Counted from the stretch's first letter, positions 27,007-37,003 are shown. The stretch: 64,000 nt of DNA from Salinisphaera sp. (GCF_002729955.1 NZ_PBYA01000053.1:1-64000); one strand, 5' to 3'. Translations and numbers: made by a program. Notes: generated by a model from the sequence alone, not told the origin.

Positions 27007-27016
27007 GCGGCCGCGC

Positions 27017-29101
27017 CTAGCGCCCGCCGATGAGCATGTTCACCCGCACGCTGCGATCGTCGGGGATTTCGTTTTGCGACAGCACCACGAGCTGACGCAT
27101 GCGACGCCGCAGAAAACGGGTGAGCAACGGCCGCAGCTCGTGTTGAACCACAAGCACCGGCGGCAGGCCCCGTTCTTCCTGACGCGCGACGGAATTCTCG
27201 ACCTGCTGGACGAGCGTGTCCGCCAGTCCCGGCTCCATGCCACCGCCGTTGTGCAGTGCCTGCATGAGCATCTGTTCGAGCTTGGCGTCGAGCGTCATGA
27301 CTTCCAGCTGCGGGGCCGCCCCATACCAGTGCTGCACGATCGAACGGCCGAGCGCCATACGCACCATGGCCGTGAGTTCGTTGACGTCCTGGGTATGGCT
27401 GGCGTTGCCGGCCAGCACATCCAGAATACGACGCATATCGCGGATCGAGACATCCTCTTCGAGCAGGTTCTGCAGAATGCTCGTGATCGTGCTCAGGGGC
27501 ACCAGCTTCGGCACCACGTCGTCGACGAGCGCCGCATTGTCGGTCTTGACCCGGTCGAGCAACGACTGGGTCTCGCTGCGCCCGAGCATGTCGCTGGCGT
27601 GCTGGGCGAGCAGATGATTGATATGCGTCGCGATCACCGTCGATGCATCGACCACGGTAAAGCCCTGCATCTCGGCCTGTTCACGATGGCCGTCCTCGAT
27701 CCATACCGCCGGCAGGCCGAAGGCCGGATCGGTGCCGGCACGGCCTTCCAGCGTGCCGTGGGCCTGGCCGGGATCGATCGCCAGCCACTGGCCGGGATAG
27801 GCCTCGCCACGGCCGATCTCGACGCCGTTGAGGGCCAGGCTGTAGCTGTGCGGCTGGAATTCCAGGTTGTCGCGAATATGCACCACAGGCGGCAGGAAGC
27901 CGACTTCCTGGGCAAATTTCTTGCGCACGCCCTTGATGCGCTTGAGCAGCTCGCCGTCCTGATGCGCGTCCACGAGCGGGATCAAGCGGTAGCCCACCTC
28001 AAGACTCAAGGGATCGACCAGCTGGACATCGTCCCAGCTCGCCTCCTTGGTCTCGGCCGGAACCGGCGCGGCCGGGGCCTGCTGCTCGGCCTGGGCCTGG
28101 GCTTCGCGCGCCTGCTTTTGCAGGTACCAGCCCAGCCCGCCCAGCAGCGCGGTGAAGAACAGAAACACCAGGTTCGGCATACCCGGCACCAGGCCCAGCA
28201 TGCCGAGCACGCCGGCCGACAGATACAGCACCTGCGGGTTAGTGAACAGCTGGGCCAGCATCTGCTGGCCGACATCCTGATCGGTGCTCACGCGCGACAC
28301 GGTCACGCCGGCCGCGGTGGAGATCACCAGCGCCGGCACCTGGGCGACCAGGCCGTCGCCGATGGTCAAAAGCGTATAGGTACGGGCCGCCTCGCTGGCC
28401 GACAGACTGTGTTCGCCCATGCCGATGATCAGCCCGCCTATGAGGTTGATGACCATGATCAGGATGCCGGCGATGGCGTCACCGCGAACGAACTTGCTGG
28501 CACCGTCCATGGAGCCGAAGAAGTCGGCTTCCTGGGCGATCTCCTGGCGGCGCTCCTTGGCCTGCTGTTCGTTGATGAGGCCGGCGTTGAGATCGGCGTC
28601 GATGGCCATCTGCTTGCCGGGCATGGCATCGAGGGTGAAGCGCGCGCCGACCTCGGCGATACGCCCCGCGCCCTTGGTGATGACCATGAAGTTGATCACG
28701 ATCAGAATGCCGAACACGACCAGGCCCACGGCGAAGTTGCCGCCCACGAGGAACTGGCCGAAGGCTTCGATGACCTGGCCGGCCGCACCCGCGCCGGAAT
28801 GGCCGTTCATGAGCACCACGCGGGTCGAGGCCACGTTGAGCGACAGCCGCAGCAGCGTTGCGAACAGCAGCACGGTGGGAAAGGCAGCGAAATCCAGCGG
28901 CTTCTGGGTGAACATGGCGACCAGCAGCACCATGATCGAGAGCGCGATATTGAAGGTGAAGAACAGATCCAGCACGAACGGCGGCAGCGGCAGGATCATC
29001 ATCGCCATGATCATGATGATCAGAACCGGCCCGGCCAGCATCTTGTACTGGCCGGCGCCGCCTGCCCCGAGGCGGCCGAACATGGTGTTTAAAGCGTTCA
29101 T
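27017..29101 (-). CDS. flhA: Flagellar export gate protein FlhA
   Basis: This 694-aa protein has an N-terminal half with about eight membrane helices (LAGPVLIIMIMAMMILPLPP onward) and a conserved cytoplasmic loop (GAGRIAEVGARFTLDAMPGK). The C-terminal cytoplasmic domain docks substrate-chaperone complexes in the family. FlhA forms the nonameric ring and couples export to the proton-motive force. Length equals that of the Salmonella protein. Its start overlaps flhB by ATGA. Confidence 0.97.
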   Translation of the reverse strand: MNALNTMFGRLGAGGAGQYKMLAGPVLIIMIMAMMILPLPPFVLDLFFTFNIALSIMVLLVAMFTQKPLDFAAFPTVLLFATLLRLSLNVASTRVVLMNGHSGAGAAGQVIEAFGQFLVGGNFAVGLVVFGILIVINFMVITKGAGRIAEVGARFTLDAMPGKQMAIDADLNAGLINEQQAKERRQEIAQEADFFGSMDGASKFVRGDAIAGILIMVINLIGGLIIGMGEHSLSASEAARTYTLLTIGDGLVAQVPALVISTAAGVTVSRVSTDQDVGQQMLAQLFTNPQVLYLSAGVLGMLGLVPGMPNLVFLFFTALLGGLGWYLQKQAREAQAQAEQQAPAAPVPAETKEASWDDVQLVDPLSLEVGYRLIPLVDAHQDGELLKRIKGVRKKFAQEVGFLPPVVHIRDNLEFQPHSYSLALNGVEIGRGEAYPGQWLAIDPGQAHGTLEGRAGTDPAFGLPAVWIEDGHREQAEMQGFTVVDASTVIATHINHLLAQHASDMLGRSETQSLLDRVKTDNAALVDDVVPKLVPLSTITSILQNLLEEDVSIRDMRRILDVLAGNASHTQDVNELTAMVRMALGRSIVQHWYGAAPQLEVMTLDAKLEQMLMQALHNGGGMEPGLADTLVQQVENSVARQEERGLPPVLVVQHELRPLLTRFLRRRMRQLVVLSQNEIPDDRSVRVNMLIGGR

Positions 29102-30246
29102 GCGTTGCTGTCTTCCTCGTCCGGGTCAAGCCCCGGCGGCACGGCGATCGCCGTGGGTTTGACCGGCGGCACACCGCCGCCCTGTTGATAGCGTTTGAGC
29201 TGGAATACCCAGGCCAGCACTTCCGCCACCGCGGTATACAGCGCGGCCGGAATTTCCGTATCCAGGTCGCCGTGGCGATACAGCGCGCGTGCCAGCGGCG
29301 GTGACTCAAGCAAGGGTACGCCGGATTCCGCCCCCAGTTCACGAATCTTGGCTGCAACATTATCAGCGCCCTTGGCCACCACGCGCGGCGCGTTCATCTC
29401 GCCGTCGCGATAGGACAGGGCCACCGCATAATGGGTCGGGTTGGTCACGATGACGTCGGCGGTGGGCACTTCGCTCATCATGCGCCCGCGGGCCATCGCC
29501 TGCTGCTGCTGACGAATCTTGGCCTTGAGCTGCGGATCGCCCTCGGACTCCTTGTGTTCGTCCTTGATCTCCTGGCGGCTCATGCGCAGCTTCTTGTGGT
29601 GGCTCCACAGCTGGTAGGGCACGTCGATACCCACCACCACCGTGAATGCCAGCAGCATCAGCGCGCAACAGGTCACGATCAGGGTCAGCGCATGCAGCAG
29701 CGCGCCGCGCCCCTGTTCCTGGGCCAGTGCGAGCAGCTGGTCGAGATGGGTATAGACGAACCAGACCGCCACCGCGCCGATCAGCACGGACTTGGCGATC
29801 GCCTTGACGAGTTCGATCACGCCCTGGGAGGAAAAGACACGGCCCAGGCCCTTGATCGGGTCGAGCTTCTTGGCATCGAACTTGATGGACTTGGCCGAGA
29901 ACAGCCAGCCGCCGAGCAGCGTGGGTGCCAGCAGTGCCACCACCACCAGAGGCAGGGTAATCGGGGCGAGCGCGCCGAGGGTGGTCAACACCTGGGCCCA
30001 TTGATGATCGAGCAGGCGGCTGCTGTCCATGGCCATGGCCGCATCGAAGCGCATGCTCGCCTGCATGACGGTCATCATCTGCTCGCCCATCCAGCCGGAC
30101 ATCAGCCAGAGGCTGGCCAGCCCGACGCACAGCAGCAGGAAAGTCGCCAGTTCGCGCGAACGCGGAACCTGGCCGTCCTCGCGCGCCTTTTCCAGGCGCC
30201 GCGGGGTTGCCGGTTCTGTTTTTTCGGCATCGCTTTCGTTGGACAT
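29098..30246 (-). CDS. flhB: Flagellar export switch protein FlhB
   Basis: This 382-aa protein has four membrane helices and a cytoplasmic C-terminal domain with the self-cleavage site NPTH near residue 268 (VIVTNPTHYAVALSYRDGEM). Cleavage and interaction with FliK switch export specificity from hook to filament. The first residues (SDAEKTEPATPRRLEKARED) are a family hallmark. No Shine-Dalgarno sequence is obvious, and the leader can fold into a long hairpin that ends just before the ATG. A separate short homologue of its C-terminal part is encoded at 40411-40707. Confidence 0.97.
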   Translation of the reverse strand: MSNESDAEKTEPATPRRLEKAREDGQVPRSRELATFLLLCVGLASLWLMSGWMGEQMMTVMQASMRFDAAMAMDSSRLLDHQWAQVLTTLGALAPITLPLVVVALLAPTLLGGWLFSAKSIKFDAKKLDPIKGLGRVFSSQGVIELVKAIAKSVLIGAVAVWFVYTHLDQLLALAQEQGRGALLHALTLIVTCCALMLLAFTVVVGIDVPYQLWSHHKKLRMSRQEIKDEHKESEGDPQLKAKIRQQQQAMARGRMMSEVPTADVIVTNPTHYAVALSYRDGEMNAPRVVAKGADNVAAKIRELGAESGVPLLESPPLARALYRHGDLDTEIPAALYTAVAEVLAWVFQLKRYQQGGGVPPVKPTAIAVPPGLDPDEEDSNA

Positions 30247-30249
30247 GCG

Positions 30250-30303
30250 CTACTCGAGGGGCCGCTGCCCGTCAGAGCGGGCAACAGCCGAAGTTTCGAG
30301 TAG
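30250..30303 (-). promoter_or_regulatory. Folded leader in front of flhB
   Basis: CTACTCGA (30250-30257) is the perfect inverse of TCGAGTAG (30296-30303), and GCCCG/CGGGC pair inside. The structure ends 3 bases before the flhB start codon and covers the ribosome-binding region. A TGCATAAT extended -10-like element lies just upstream (CATAAT = plus-strand ATTATG, 30306-30311). Confidence 0.5.
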
Positions 30304-30407
30304 GCATTATGCAAAGCGCGCGCGCGATGCGATTGCGCGAACAGCGGCGTTAATGCGCGCTTATCGTCGGATGCTGGCGGTCGCGGGCGCCCTCGCGCCC
30401 GCCTTGA

Positions 30408-31082
30408 TCAGAAACCGAGGCTGTCCAGCAGGTCGTCGACCTGGGCCTGATCGGTCACGATTTCAGTATTGCCTTCGGTCTGGATCTGCGGGCCGTTGAG
30501 CAACGAGGCGTTCTCGCCGCTCTTCTCGCGCATCTCGGCCTCGCGCCCACGCACGCGATCCTCCGGCAGATACTGCAACAGCACGTCGATGAGCTGCTTT
30601 TCGATATCGCGGATGACGACCACGAGTTTCTTGATCACCTGGCCGGTCAGATCCTGAAAATCCTGAGCCATCATGATGTCGTGCAGCTGGCCGCTGGTCG
30701 CCTGCGTCTGTTCCGGCACCCACTGCAGGTAGCTGCGGGTATCGCGCACGAGTTCGCGCGCGTCGGCCAGTTCGATCGGCGACTCGAACCACGACTGCCA
30801 GCGCTCGTCGAGCTTGACCGCACGGTTTTCTATTTCGCTTTGCAGCGGCTGTGCGACTTCGATCGACGACAGCGCGGTTTCTGCCGCCTGTTCGGTCATG
30901 GTGGCGATGTAGTTGAGCCGATCACGCGCATCCGGGATGGCGTCGGCCGCTTTTTCCACTTCGCGATCCAGACCCAGCTCGCGCATGCTTTCGTTGAGCG
31001 CGCGTGTCAGGTGACCGATACGATCGATCAGCTCCTCGGCCTGCTCGGGGGCGGCCTTCTCGGCCGAATTACTGTGTTCCAT
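30408..31082 (-). CDS. cheZ: CheY-phosphate phosphatase CheZ
   Basis: This 224-aa helical protein has the CheZ active-site helix MAQDFQDLTGQVIKKLV, including the conserved Gln that orients water for CheY-P hydrolysis. Its C-terminal peptide QAQVDDLLDSLGF tethers CheY. A good ribosome site (GGAGAAGG) precedes the ATG. It is the last che gene. A GC-rich 8-bp hairpin (30383-30402) lies just past its stop but has no T-run. CheZ is typical of beta- and gammaproteobacteria. Confidence 0.96.
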   Translation of the reverse strand: MEHSNSAEKAAPEQAEELIDRIGHLTRALNESMRELGLDREVEKAADAIPDARDRLNYIATMTEQAAETALSSIEVAQPLQSEIENRAVKLDERWQSWFESPIELADARELVRDTRSYLQWVPEQTQATSGQLHDIMMAQDFQDLTGQVIKKLVVVIRDIEKQLIDVLLQYLPEDRVRGREAEMREKSGENASLLNGPQIQTEGNTEIVTDQAQVDDLLDSLGF

Positions 31083-31115
31083 GATGCTGCCTTCTCCTGC
31101 CCGTCGGGCACGCGC

Positions 31116-31505
31116 TTACATGCCGAGTTTGTCGAAGATCCGCTCGAGTTTTTCTTCCAGGGTGGCCGCCGAGAACGGCTTGACCACATAGCCACTGGCG
31201 CCTGCCTGGGCCGCGGCGACGATGTTTTCCTTCTTCGCTTCGGCGGTGACCATCAGTACCGGCAGATGCTTGAGCGTATCACTGGCGCGAATACGCTTGA
31301 GCATCTCCAGCCCGTCCAGGTTGGGCATGTTCCAGTCGGATACCACGAACTGGAATTTGCCGGTGTTGAGTTTTTCCAGTGCCTCGGCGCCATCTTCGGC
31401 TTCTTCGACATTGTTGTAGCCCAATTCCTTGAGCAGGTTGCGCACGATGCGGCGCATCGTGGAAAAGTCGTCGACGACGAGGAAGTTGAGGTTCTTGTCC
31501 GCCAT
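31116..31505 (-). CDS. cheY: Chemotaxis response regulator CheY
   Basis: This 129-aa single receiver domain has Asp12/Asp13 in [15 protein letters not shown], the phosphorylated Asp in [12 protein letters not shown], Thr in [12 protein letters not shown], and Lys in YVVKPF. These are all the catalytic positions. CheA phosphorylates it; it then binds FliM to change motor rotation. I chose the ATG at 31505. A start 21 codons upstream adds a His-rich, non-conserved tail. Confidence 0.97.
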   Translation of the reverse strand: MADKNLNFLVVDDFSTMRRIVRNLLKELGYNNVEEAEDGAEALEKLNTGKFQFVVSDWNMPNLDGLEMLKRIRASDTLKHLPVLMVTAEAKKENIVAAAQAGASGYVVKPFSAATLEEKLERIFDKLGM

Positions 31506-31576
31506 GGCGATATCTCGGTTTGTTACTGGCCTGTGGGTGTGGGAGCGATGGTGATGGGCCTGGCCCATGCTAGGTT

Positions 31577-32650
31577 CTAGATGCGCAAAGCGCGACTTTC
31601 CGGGCCGCCGAGCAGCGCCAGCGCATGCCGCGCCATTTCGTCGATCGGCACGACCGCCTGGGCTGCGCCGATGGCGATGGCCTCGCGGGGCATGCCGAAG
31701 ACCACGCAGCTGGCTTCGTCCTGGGCGAGCGTGGCCGCACCGGCCTCGCGCATGCGCAGAAGCCCCTGGGCGCCGTCCTTGCCCATGCCGGTCATGAGGA
31801 TGCCGATCGCGTTGCGCCCGGCGTGTTTGGCGGCCGAGTCGAACAGGACATCGACCGAGGGCCGATGGCGGTTGACCGGGGGCCCGGCTTCAAGGGCGAC
31901 GACATAGTTCGCGCCGCTGCGCGCCAGGCGTAAGTGATTCTCGCCGCCGGGGGCGATATAGGCACGTCCGGGCAGCACCCGTTCGCCATGTTCGGCTTCC
32001 TTGACCTGGATACGGCACAGCGAATCCATGCGCTTGGCGAACGAGGCGGTGAATCCACCCGGCATATGCTGGGTGATCAGGATCGCCGGCGCATCGGCAG
32101 GCAGGGGCTCGAGAAATTCCCGAATGGCTTCCGTACCGCCGGTGGAGGCGCCCACGATGAACAGCTTCTCGCTGGAAACCCGAGGCGCGGTCAACGGCTG
32201 CGCGCCGGCAGGCCGGCTGGTGGGCCGACGCAGGGTCGCACGGGCAGCACCCCGGATCTTTTCCACGATTTCATGGCCGCTCTGAACCAGCCCGCGGCTG
32301 AGATCGAGTTTGGGCTTGGTCACGAAATCGACCGCCCCCAGCTCCAGCGCCTGCAAGGTGATATCGGAACCGCGGGCGGTCAGCGACGAAAGCATGATGA
32401 CCGGCATGGGCCGCAGACGCATGAGCTTGCCGAGAAAATCCAGCCCGTCCATGCGCGGCATTTCCACGTCCAGCGTCAGCACGTCGGGGTTGTGCTGTTT
32501 GATCAGCTCGCGAGCGACGAGCGGATCCGGGGCGGTGGCCACCATTTCCATATCGTCTTCGTTATTGACGATTTCGGTCACGAGTTTGCGAATGAGCGCC
32601 GAATCGTCGACGCACAGCACGCGGATGGGGCGTTGAGCAGTCGTGGTCAC
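31577..32650 (-). CDS. cheB: Chemoreceptor methylesterase CheB (GTG start)
   Basis: This 357-aa protein has an N-terminal receiver domain ([13 protein letters not shown]; phosphorylated Asp in [12 protein letters not shown]) and a C-terminal methylesterase domain. The catalytic Ser is in [12 protein letters not shown], the His in [14 protein letters not shown] and the Asp in [12 protein letters not shown]. It removes receptor methyl groups and deamidates receptors during adaptation. GTGA overlaps the cheD stop, with AAGGAG upstream. Confidence 0.97.
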   Translation of the reverse strand: MTTTAQRPIRVLCVDDSALIRKLVTEIVNNEDDMEMVATAPDPLVARELIKQHNPDVLTLDVEMPRMDGLDFLGKLMRLRPMPVIMLSSLTARGSDITLQALELGAVDFVTKPKLDLSRGLVQSGHEIVEKIRGAARATLRRPTSRPAGAQPLTAPRVSSEKLFIVGASTGGTEAIREFLEPLPADAPAILITQHMPGGFTASFAKRMDSLCRIQVKEAEHGERVLPGRAYIAPGGENHLRLARSGANYVVALEAGPPVNRHRPSVDVLFDSAAKHAGRNAIGILMTGMGKDGAQGLLRMREAGAATLAQDEASCVVFGMPREAIAIGAAQAVVPIDEMARHALALLGGPESRALRI

Positions 32651-33306
32651 GAGGCCGTCTCCTTGCGCCCAGTCTGGGTCGAGCCCTGCGCAGGGGCAAC
32701 CCGGGCCGCGACCGGCAGCACCGGCACGAGCCTGTTGGCCAACAACACATCCTGCTGAACCATGCGGCGCTCGCCGCCGCGCAGGCGACGCAGCTGTACC
32801 CGACCGGTAGCCGGGAAATAATGCACCTGGCGTGCACAGTCGCCCTTGAGCTCCTGGGAGAGCACGGCGATACCGCAGTCGTCCAGGTACTCGAGAATGA
32901 ATGCGGAATTGGCCTCGCCCACGCGTGCGCCCTGCACGCCGCTCATGAGCATGGCGCCGCCGAACACCTTCGCTTCGATACGCTCGCGGCGCGCGCCCTG
33001 GCGGTAGAGCGCCTCCAGCAGTGTATCCATGGCGTAGTCGCCATAGCGCATGGATCGCGCCTCGGCGGCGTTCACTTCAGCGCCCGCCGTGGGCAGCATG
33101 AAGTGGTTGAGCCCGCCGACGCCGGCAACCGGGTCGCGCAGACAGGCGGCCACGCAGGAGCCGAGCACCGTGGTCAGCACCACGTCTTCGCGGCTGATGG
33201 CGTATTCGTTGGGCAGCACGCGGATCGCGTCCATGCCGTGGCGCTGGTCGAAATAGGTATGCGTCGATCCCTTGTGAATCGACTGGCCCGTCAGACGCGC
33301 GCTCAT
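32647..33306 (-). CDS. cheD: Chemoreceptor glutamine deamidase CheD
   Basis: This 219-aa protein has the CheD active site, with the catalytic Cys in [15 protein letters not shown] and the His in GGLNHFMLP; the family Thr is probably in the FGGAMLMSG region. It deamidates glutamines on chemoreceptors. The ATG at 33306 overlaps the cheR stop (ATGA). The frame is open further upstream in cheR, but that part is only an antisense-type extension. Enterobacteria lack cheD, so its position between cheR and cheB is a difference from the E. coli locus. Confidence 0.95.
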   Translation of the reverse strand: MSARLTGQSIHKGSTHTYFDQRHGMDAIRVLPNEYAISREDVVLTTVLGSCVAACLRDPVAGVGGLNHFMLPTAGAEVNAAEARSMRYGDYAMDTLLEALYRQGARRERIEAKVFGGAMLMSGVQGARVGEANSAFILEYLDDCGIAVLSQELKGDCARQVHYFPATGRVQLRRLRGGERRMVQQDVLLANRLVPVLPVAARVAPAQGSTQTGRKETAS

Positions 33307-34163
33307 GCGGACACCTTGGTCGCACGCAGCCCCTTGCCGAGGGCACGCTCGTAGACGGTATGGCTGCGCAGACGCAACGACTGGGTGATGTTGGAGAAGT
33401 TCTCGGAGTGGCCGGCAAACAGCAGGCCGTCCTCGCGCAGCAGCCCGGCGAAACGCTCCAGCAGGCGTGCCTGGGTGGCCTTGTCGAAATAGATCATCAG
33501 ATTCCGACAGAAGATCACATCGAGCGGACCTTCGATATTCCAGTTCGCATCGAGCAGGTTGAGCGCACGAAAGGTGATGTTCTGGCTCAGGCTCGGCTGT
33601 ACGCGCACCATGCCGGCGCGCTCGCCCGTGCCCTTGAGAAAGAACCGCTGCAGCCGCTCGGGGGTCATCTTGCTGACGTCGCTCATCGAATAGATGCCGC
33701 GGCGTGCGACTTCGATGGCACGGGTGTCGATATCGGTGGCGAGAATGCTCGGCGCACGCGCGCCGGTGCCCATGGCCTCGGCCAGCGTGATGGCAATGGA
33801 GTACGGCTCTTCGCCGGTGGATGCCGCACAGGTCCATACCTTGAGCGGCTCCTTACGTGCGTTCGCATGCGCCGCCAGCAAGGGGAAATGATGGGCTTCG
33901 CGAAAGAACGACGTCAGGTTGGTCGTCAACGCGTTGACGAACTGTTCCCACTCGGGATGATTCGCATCGGCCTGAAGCATCGCCAGATAGTCGCGAAAAC
34001 GCGTATGGCCGAGCACGCGTACACGCTTGGCCAGCCGGCTGTAGACCATTTCGGTCTTGTGAGGGGCCAGTGAAATACCCGCGCGCGCATGAATGAGCTT
34101 GCGCACGCACTCGAAGTCCTCTGGGGTGAGTAGTAAATCACGTTCGGTCTGAACAGCCAGCAC
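33303..34163 (-). CDS. cheR: Chemoreceptor methyltransferase CheR
   Basis: This 286-aa protein uses S-adenosylmethionine to methylate receptor glutamates. It has an N-terminal helical domain, then NALTTNLTSFFREAHHFP, the SAM-binding VWTCAASTGEEPYSIAI, and IFCRNLMIYFDK near the C terminus. I chose the GTG at 34163 because AAGGAGG lies 7 bases before it. An in-frame GTG 13 codons upstream lacks a ribosome site. It begins the cheRDBYZ block and is preceded by a sigma-28-like site. Confidence 0.95.
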   Translation of the reverse strand: MLAVQTERDLLLTPEDFECVRKLIHARAGISLAPHKTEMVYSRLAKRVRVLGHTRFRDYLAMLQADANHPEWEQFVNALTTNLTSFFREAHHFPLLAAHANARKEPLKVWTCAASTGEEPYSIAITLAEAMGTGARAPSILATDIDTRAIEVARRGIYSMSDVSKMTPERLQRFFLKGTGERAGMVRVQPSLSQNITFRALNLLDANWNIEGPLDVIFCRNLMIYFDKATQARLLERFAGLLREDGLLFAGHSENFSNITQSLRLRSHTVYERALGKGLRATKVSA

Positions 34164-34247
34164 GGGCGTGCCTCCTTGCGATACATGGCCTGCATGAATC
34201 ACCCGACGAAAACATGTGGCATCGACGGATGAGCAGGCCTGTAGCTA

Positions 34248-34274
34248 GGATCGACCGACAGCGGTTTTTCTTTA
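34248..34274 (-). promoter_or_regulatory. Sigma-28-like promoter of cheRDBYZ
   Basis: On the minus strand TAAAGAAA-N11-GTCGATCC matches the consensus at 10 of 16 positions with exact spacing; its -35 element is identical to that of flgM. It lies after the cheW terminator, so cheRDBYZ would otherwise be cut off from the upstream block. Confidence 0.5.
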
Positions 34275-34303
34275 ATGCGCTATTCATTCAAAAGGTTAGG
34301 AAA

Positions 34304-34338
34304 TAAAAAAAGCGCCACGCCGAGACGGCGCAGCGCTT
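34304..34338 (-). terminator. Intrinsic terminator after cheW
   Basis: On the minus strand AAGCGC pairs with GCGCTT, with a GCCG/GGC inner stem (34310-34338), followed by a T-run (plus-strand A-run 34304-34310). It ends the motA-cheW transcript. Confidence 0.8.
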
Positions 34339-34381
34339 TGCAGCGATGCCATGAATAAACCGGCTTTACACGAGGTCGCGT

Positions 34382-34882
34382 TCAGGCGATGGCCTCGACC
34401 TCTTCGACGATCGCCAGTTCGCTGCTGCTCATCATGCGATCGATATCCACGAGGATGAGCATGCGATCGTCGACGCTACCCAGGCCGAGCACATGGTCGG
34501 TTGCCGCGGCCACGCCGAAATCCGGTGCGGGCTTGATCTGCTCGGGGCTGAGCGTGAGCACATCGGATACGCTGTCGACGACCACGCCGACGACCCGCTC
34601 GCCGACGTTGAGTACGATCACGACGGTGTGCTGATCGTAGGCGGCATTTTCCAGACCGAACTTGATGCGTGCATCGATGATCGGAACGATACTGCCGCGC
34701 AGGTTGGTCACGCCCTTGACGAACTCGGGCACGTTGGCGATGCGTGTGACCTGGTTGTAGCCGCGGATTTCCTGCACCTTGAGGATATCCACGCCGTATT
34801 CTTCGCCACCGAGAGCGAAAACCAGGACTTCCATGTCCGCAGCCGCATCACGCGCTGCGTCGTTAGCAATGACTTCAGCCAT
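34382..34882 (-). CDS. cheW: Chemotaxis coupling protein CheW
   Basis: This 166-aa protein has the CheW fold signatures: [55 protein letters not shown] and the late LVDIDRM. It links chemoreceptors to CheA in the membrane array. I chose the ATG at 34882, with CGGAG 8 bases upstream, over one eight codons earlier that has no ribosome site. It is followed by an intrinsic terminator and then cheR. The tar/tap genes found here in E. coli are absent. Confidence 0.96.
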   Translation of the reverse strand: MAEVIANDAARDAAADMEVLVFALGGEEYGVDILKVQEIRGYNQVTRIANVPEFVKGVTNLRGSIVPIIDARIKFGLENAAYDQHTVVIVLNVGERVVGVVVDSVSDVLTLSPEQIKPAPDFGVAAATDHVLGLGSVDDRMLILVDIDRMMSSSELAIVEEVEAIA

Positions 34883-34918
34883 GTCGTTTACTCCGTGTAA
34901 CGTCATGTATGTATGGGA

Positions 34919-37003
34919 TCAGGCCAGCGCTGCCCGCTGTACCTGGGTTTCGCTCTGACGCCCTGCGCGAGACAGCGCAACCACGTCGAGAATCAGGGCG
35001 ACACTGCCGTCGCCGAGGATGGTGGCGGCCGAAATGCCGACCACCTTGCGGTAGTTGGTTTCCAGATTCTTGACCACCACCTGGCGCTGACCGAGCAGCT
35101 CGTCGACGAGCAGCGTGAAATAACGGCCCTCGCTTTCGATCACCATGACGATGCCGCGCAGCACATCGGACTGGGCGTTATCGATATCGAATACGCGATG
35201 CATCTCCACCAGCGGCAGATATTCGCCGCGTACGTAGACCAGCTGCTTGTCCTGGGCAACGCGCTTGAGTTGGTCGGCCTGGACCTGCATGGATTCCTTG
35301 ATCGCGCCGAGGGGCATGATGAACACTTCCTCACCCACGCGAATGAGCATGCCGTCCATGATCGCCAGCGTCAGCGGCAGTACGATGCGAATGGTGGTGC
35401 CCTGGCCAAACGTGGAACGAATATCCACGTGGCCGCCGAGCTCCTGAATATTGCGCTTGACCACGTCCATGCCGACGCCGCGTCCGGACACGTCGGTCAC
35501 CGCTTCCGCGGTGGAGAAACCGGGCGCGAAGATCAGCTGCCAGACTTCGTCATCGCTCATCGAATCGCTGACCGCGAGCCCGTTCTGGCGGGCCTTGGCC
35601 AGAATGCGCTCACGGTTGAGGCCGGCGCCGTCATCGGAAATATCGATGAGAATGCTGCCGCCCTGGTGTTGGGCGGCCAGCGTCAACGTGCCGGCCGCGG
35701 GTTTGCCGGCCGCCTTGCGCCGTTCGGGCGTTTCGATGCCGTGGTCGAGACTGTTGCGCACCAGATGGGTCATCGGATCCATGATCCGTTCGATCAGGCC
35801 CTTGTCGAGCTCGGTCGATTCACCCTCGGTGACCAGATTGATTTCCTTGCCGAGCTTGCTGCTGAGGTCGCGCACCAGGCGCGGGAAACGATTGAAGGCA
35901 TAGTCCATGGGCATCATGCGCACGGACATCACGGCTTCCTGCAAGTCGCGCGCATTGCGCTGGAGCTGATTGAGCCCTTCCAGCAGGGCCCCGTGGGCCT
36001 CGGTGTCCAGGCCGCCGATGGTCTGTTCGAGCATCGACTGGGTAATGACCAGCTCACCCACGAGGTTGATGATTTCGTCGACCTTCTCGGTCGATACGCG
36101 CAGCGAACTGGACTCGGCCGACGACTTGCCGGTGGCCTTGGGCTTGCTCGCCGCAGCGGTCGCGGCCACCGGCGCAGCCTCGGCCGGCGCCGTCGCTTTT
36201 TCCTGTGTCCGGTTGTCCTGGGGCCTGTGCTCGCGTTCGGCCGCAACCGCCTCGCTGACGGCCTGGGCCACGACATCCTCGGCCCCGGCCCCGTCCGCCG
36301 CGGTATTGCCGGCCGGCTCTGCCTGGGCAGCGCCGAAGCTCAGCTGATCGGCATCGACCACGAAGCACAGCACCGATTCGATATCGTCGGAGGCGGCCGG
36401 CTGGGCCAGCGTCACCGTCAACGTATCGCCTTCATAGGCCTGGCTTTCGATGTCGCCGAACAGACCGAGTTCTTCGACGAGGGTCGAACACTTGTCTTCT
36501 GCGATACCGCTGATCATCACCGTCCGGATCATGCCCTCGGGCAGGGCCACCGGCGCGGGTTTGGCCGGCTTGGCAGCGGGCTTGTCGCCGGCGGGCGCGG
36601 CCAGCGCGGCGCTGCCCTGCTCGTCGAGCGTTCGCAGACGCTGGGCCATGTCTTCGTAAGCCTGCTGGTCGGGCTCTTCCGAGGCCCGATAGGCATCGAT
36701 CTGGCCGGCGAGCACGTCGCGGCACTCTAGGAAGAGATCGATCGCGGTACGGTCGAGCACCAGCTCGCCATGGCGCGCGCGATCGAGCAGATTTTCCAGC
36801 AGATGCGTGGTTTCCTGCAGATGCGTGAAGCCGAAGGTACCGGCGCCGCCCTTGATTGAATGGGCCGCACGAAAGATTGCGTTGAGGTCTTCGCTATCAG
36901 GCGCATCGATATCGAGATTGATCAGCAAACGCTCCATCTCGTCGAGCAGCTCGTCCGCCTCATCGAAAAAGGTCTGATAGAACTCGGCGATATCTAGTGT
37001 CAT
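34919..37003 (-). CDS. cheA: Chemotaxis histidine kinase CheA
   Basis: This 694-aa protein shows the full domain order. P1 has the phosphorylated His48 (FRAAHSIKGGAGTFGF). P2 (about residues 155-235) docks CheY. P3 is the dimerisation domain. P4 is the kinase with N box HLVRNSLDHGIE, G1 DDGAGLN and G2 GRGVGMDVV. P5 is CheW-like and ends near the C terminus. A Lys/Ala-rich linker lies between P2 and P3. It reads signals from receptors and phosphorylates CheY and CheB. Confidence 0.97.
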   Translation of the reverse strand: MTLDIAEFYQTFFDEADELLDEMERLLINLDIDAPDSEDLNAIFRAAHSIKGGAGTFGFTHLQETTHLLENLLDRARHGELVLDRTAIDLFLECRDVLAGQIDAYRASEEPDQQAYEDMAQRLRTLDEQGSAALAAPAGDKPAAKPAKPAPVALPEGMIRTVMISGIAEDKCSTLVEELGLFGDIESQAYEGDTLTVTLAQPAASDDIESVLCFVVDADQLSFGAAQAEPAGNTAADGAGAEDVVAQAVSEAVAAEREHRPQDNRTQEKATAPAEAAPVAATAAASKPKATGKSSAESSSLRVSTEKVDEIINLVGELVITQSMLEQTIGGLDTEAHGALLEGLNQLQRNARDLQEAVMSVRMMPMDYAFNRFPRLVRDLSSKLGKEINLVTEGESTELDKGLIERIMDPMTHLVRNSLDHGIETPERRKAAGKPAAGTLTLAAQHQGGSILIDISDDGAGLNRERILAKARQNGLAVSDSMSDDEVWQLIFAPGFSTAEAVTDVSGRGVGMDVVKRNIQELGGHVDIRSTFGQGTTIRIVLPLTLAIMDGMLIRVGEEVFIMPLGAIKESMQVQADQLKRVAQDKQLVYVRGEYLPLVEMHRVFDIDNAQSDVLRGIVMVIESEGRYFTLLVDELLGQRQVVVKNLETNYRKVVGISAATILGDGSVALILDVVALSRAGRQSETQVQRAALA

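Noticed and set aside
33307-33837. N-terminal extension of CheD
   Set aside because: The extension is out of frame with, and inside, cheR. The ATG at 33306 gives the normal CheD N terminus.
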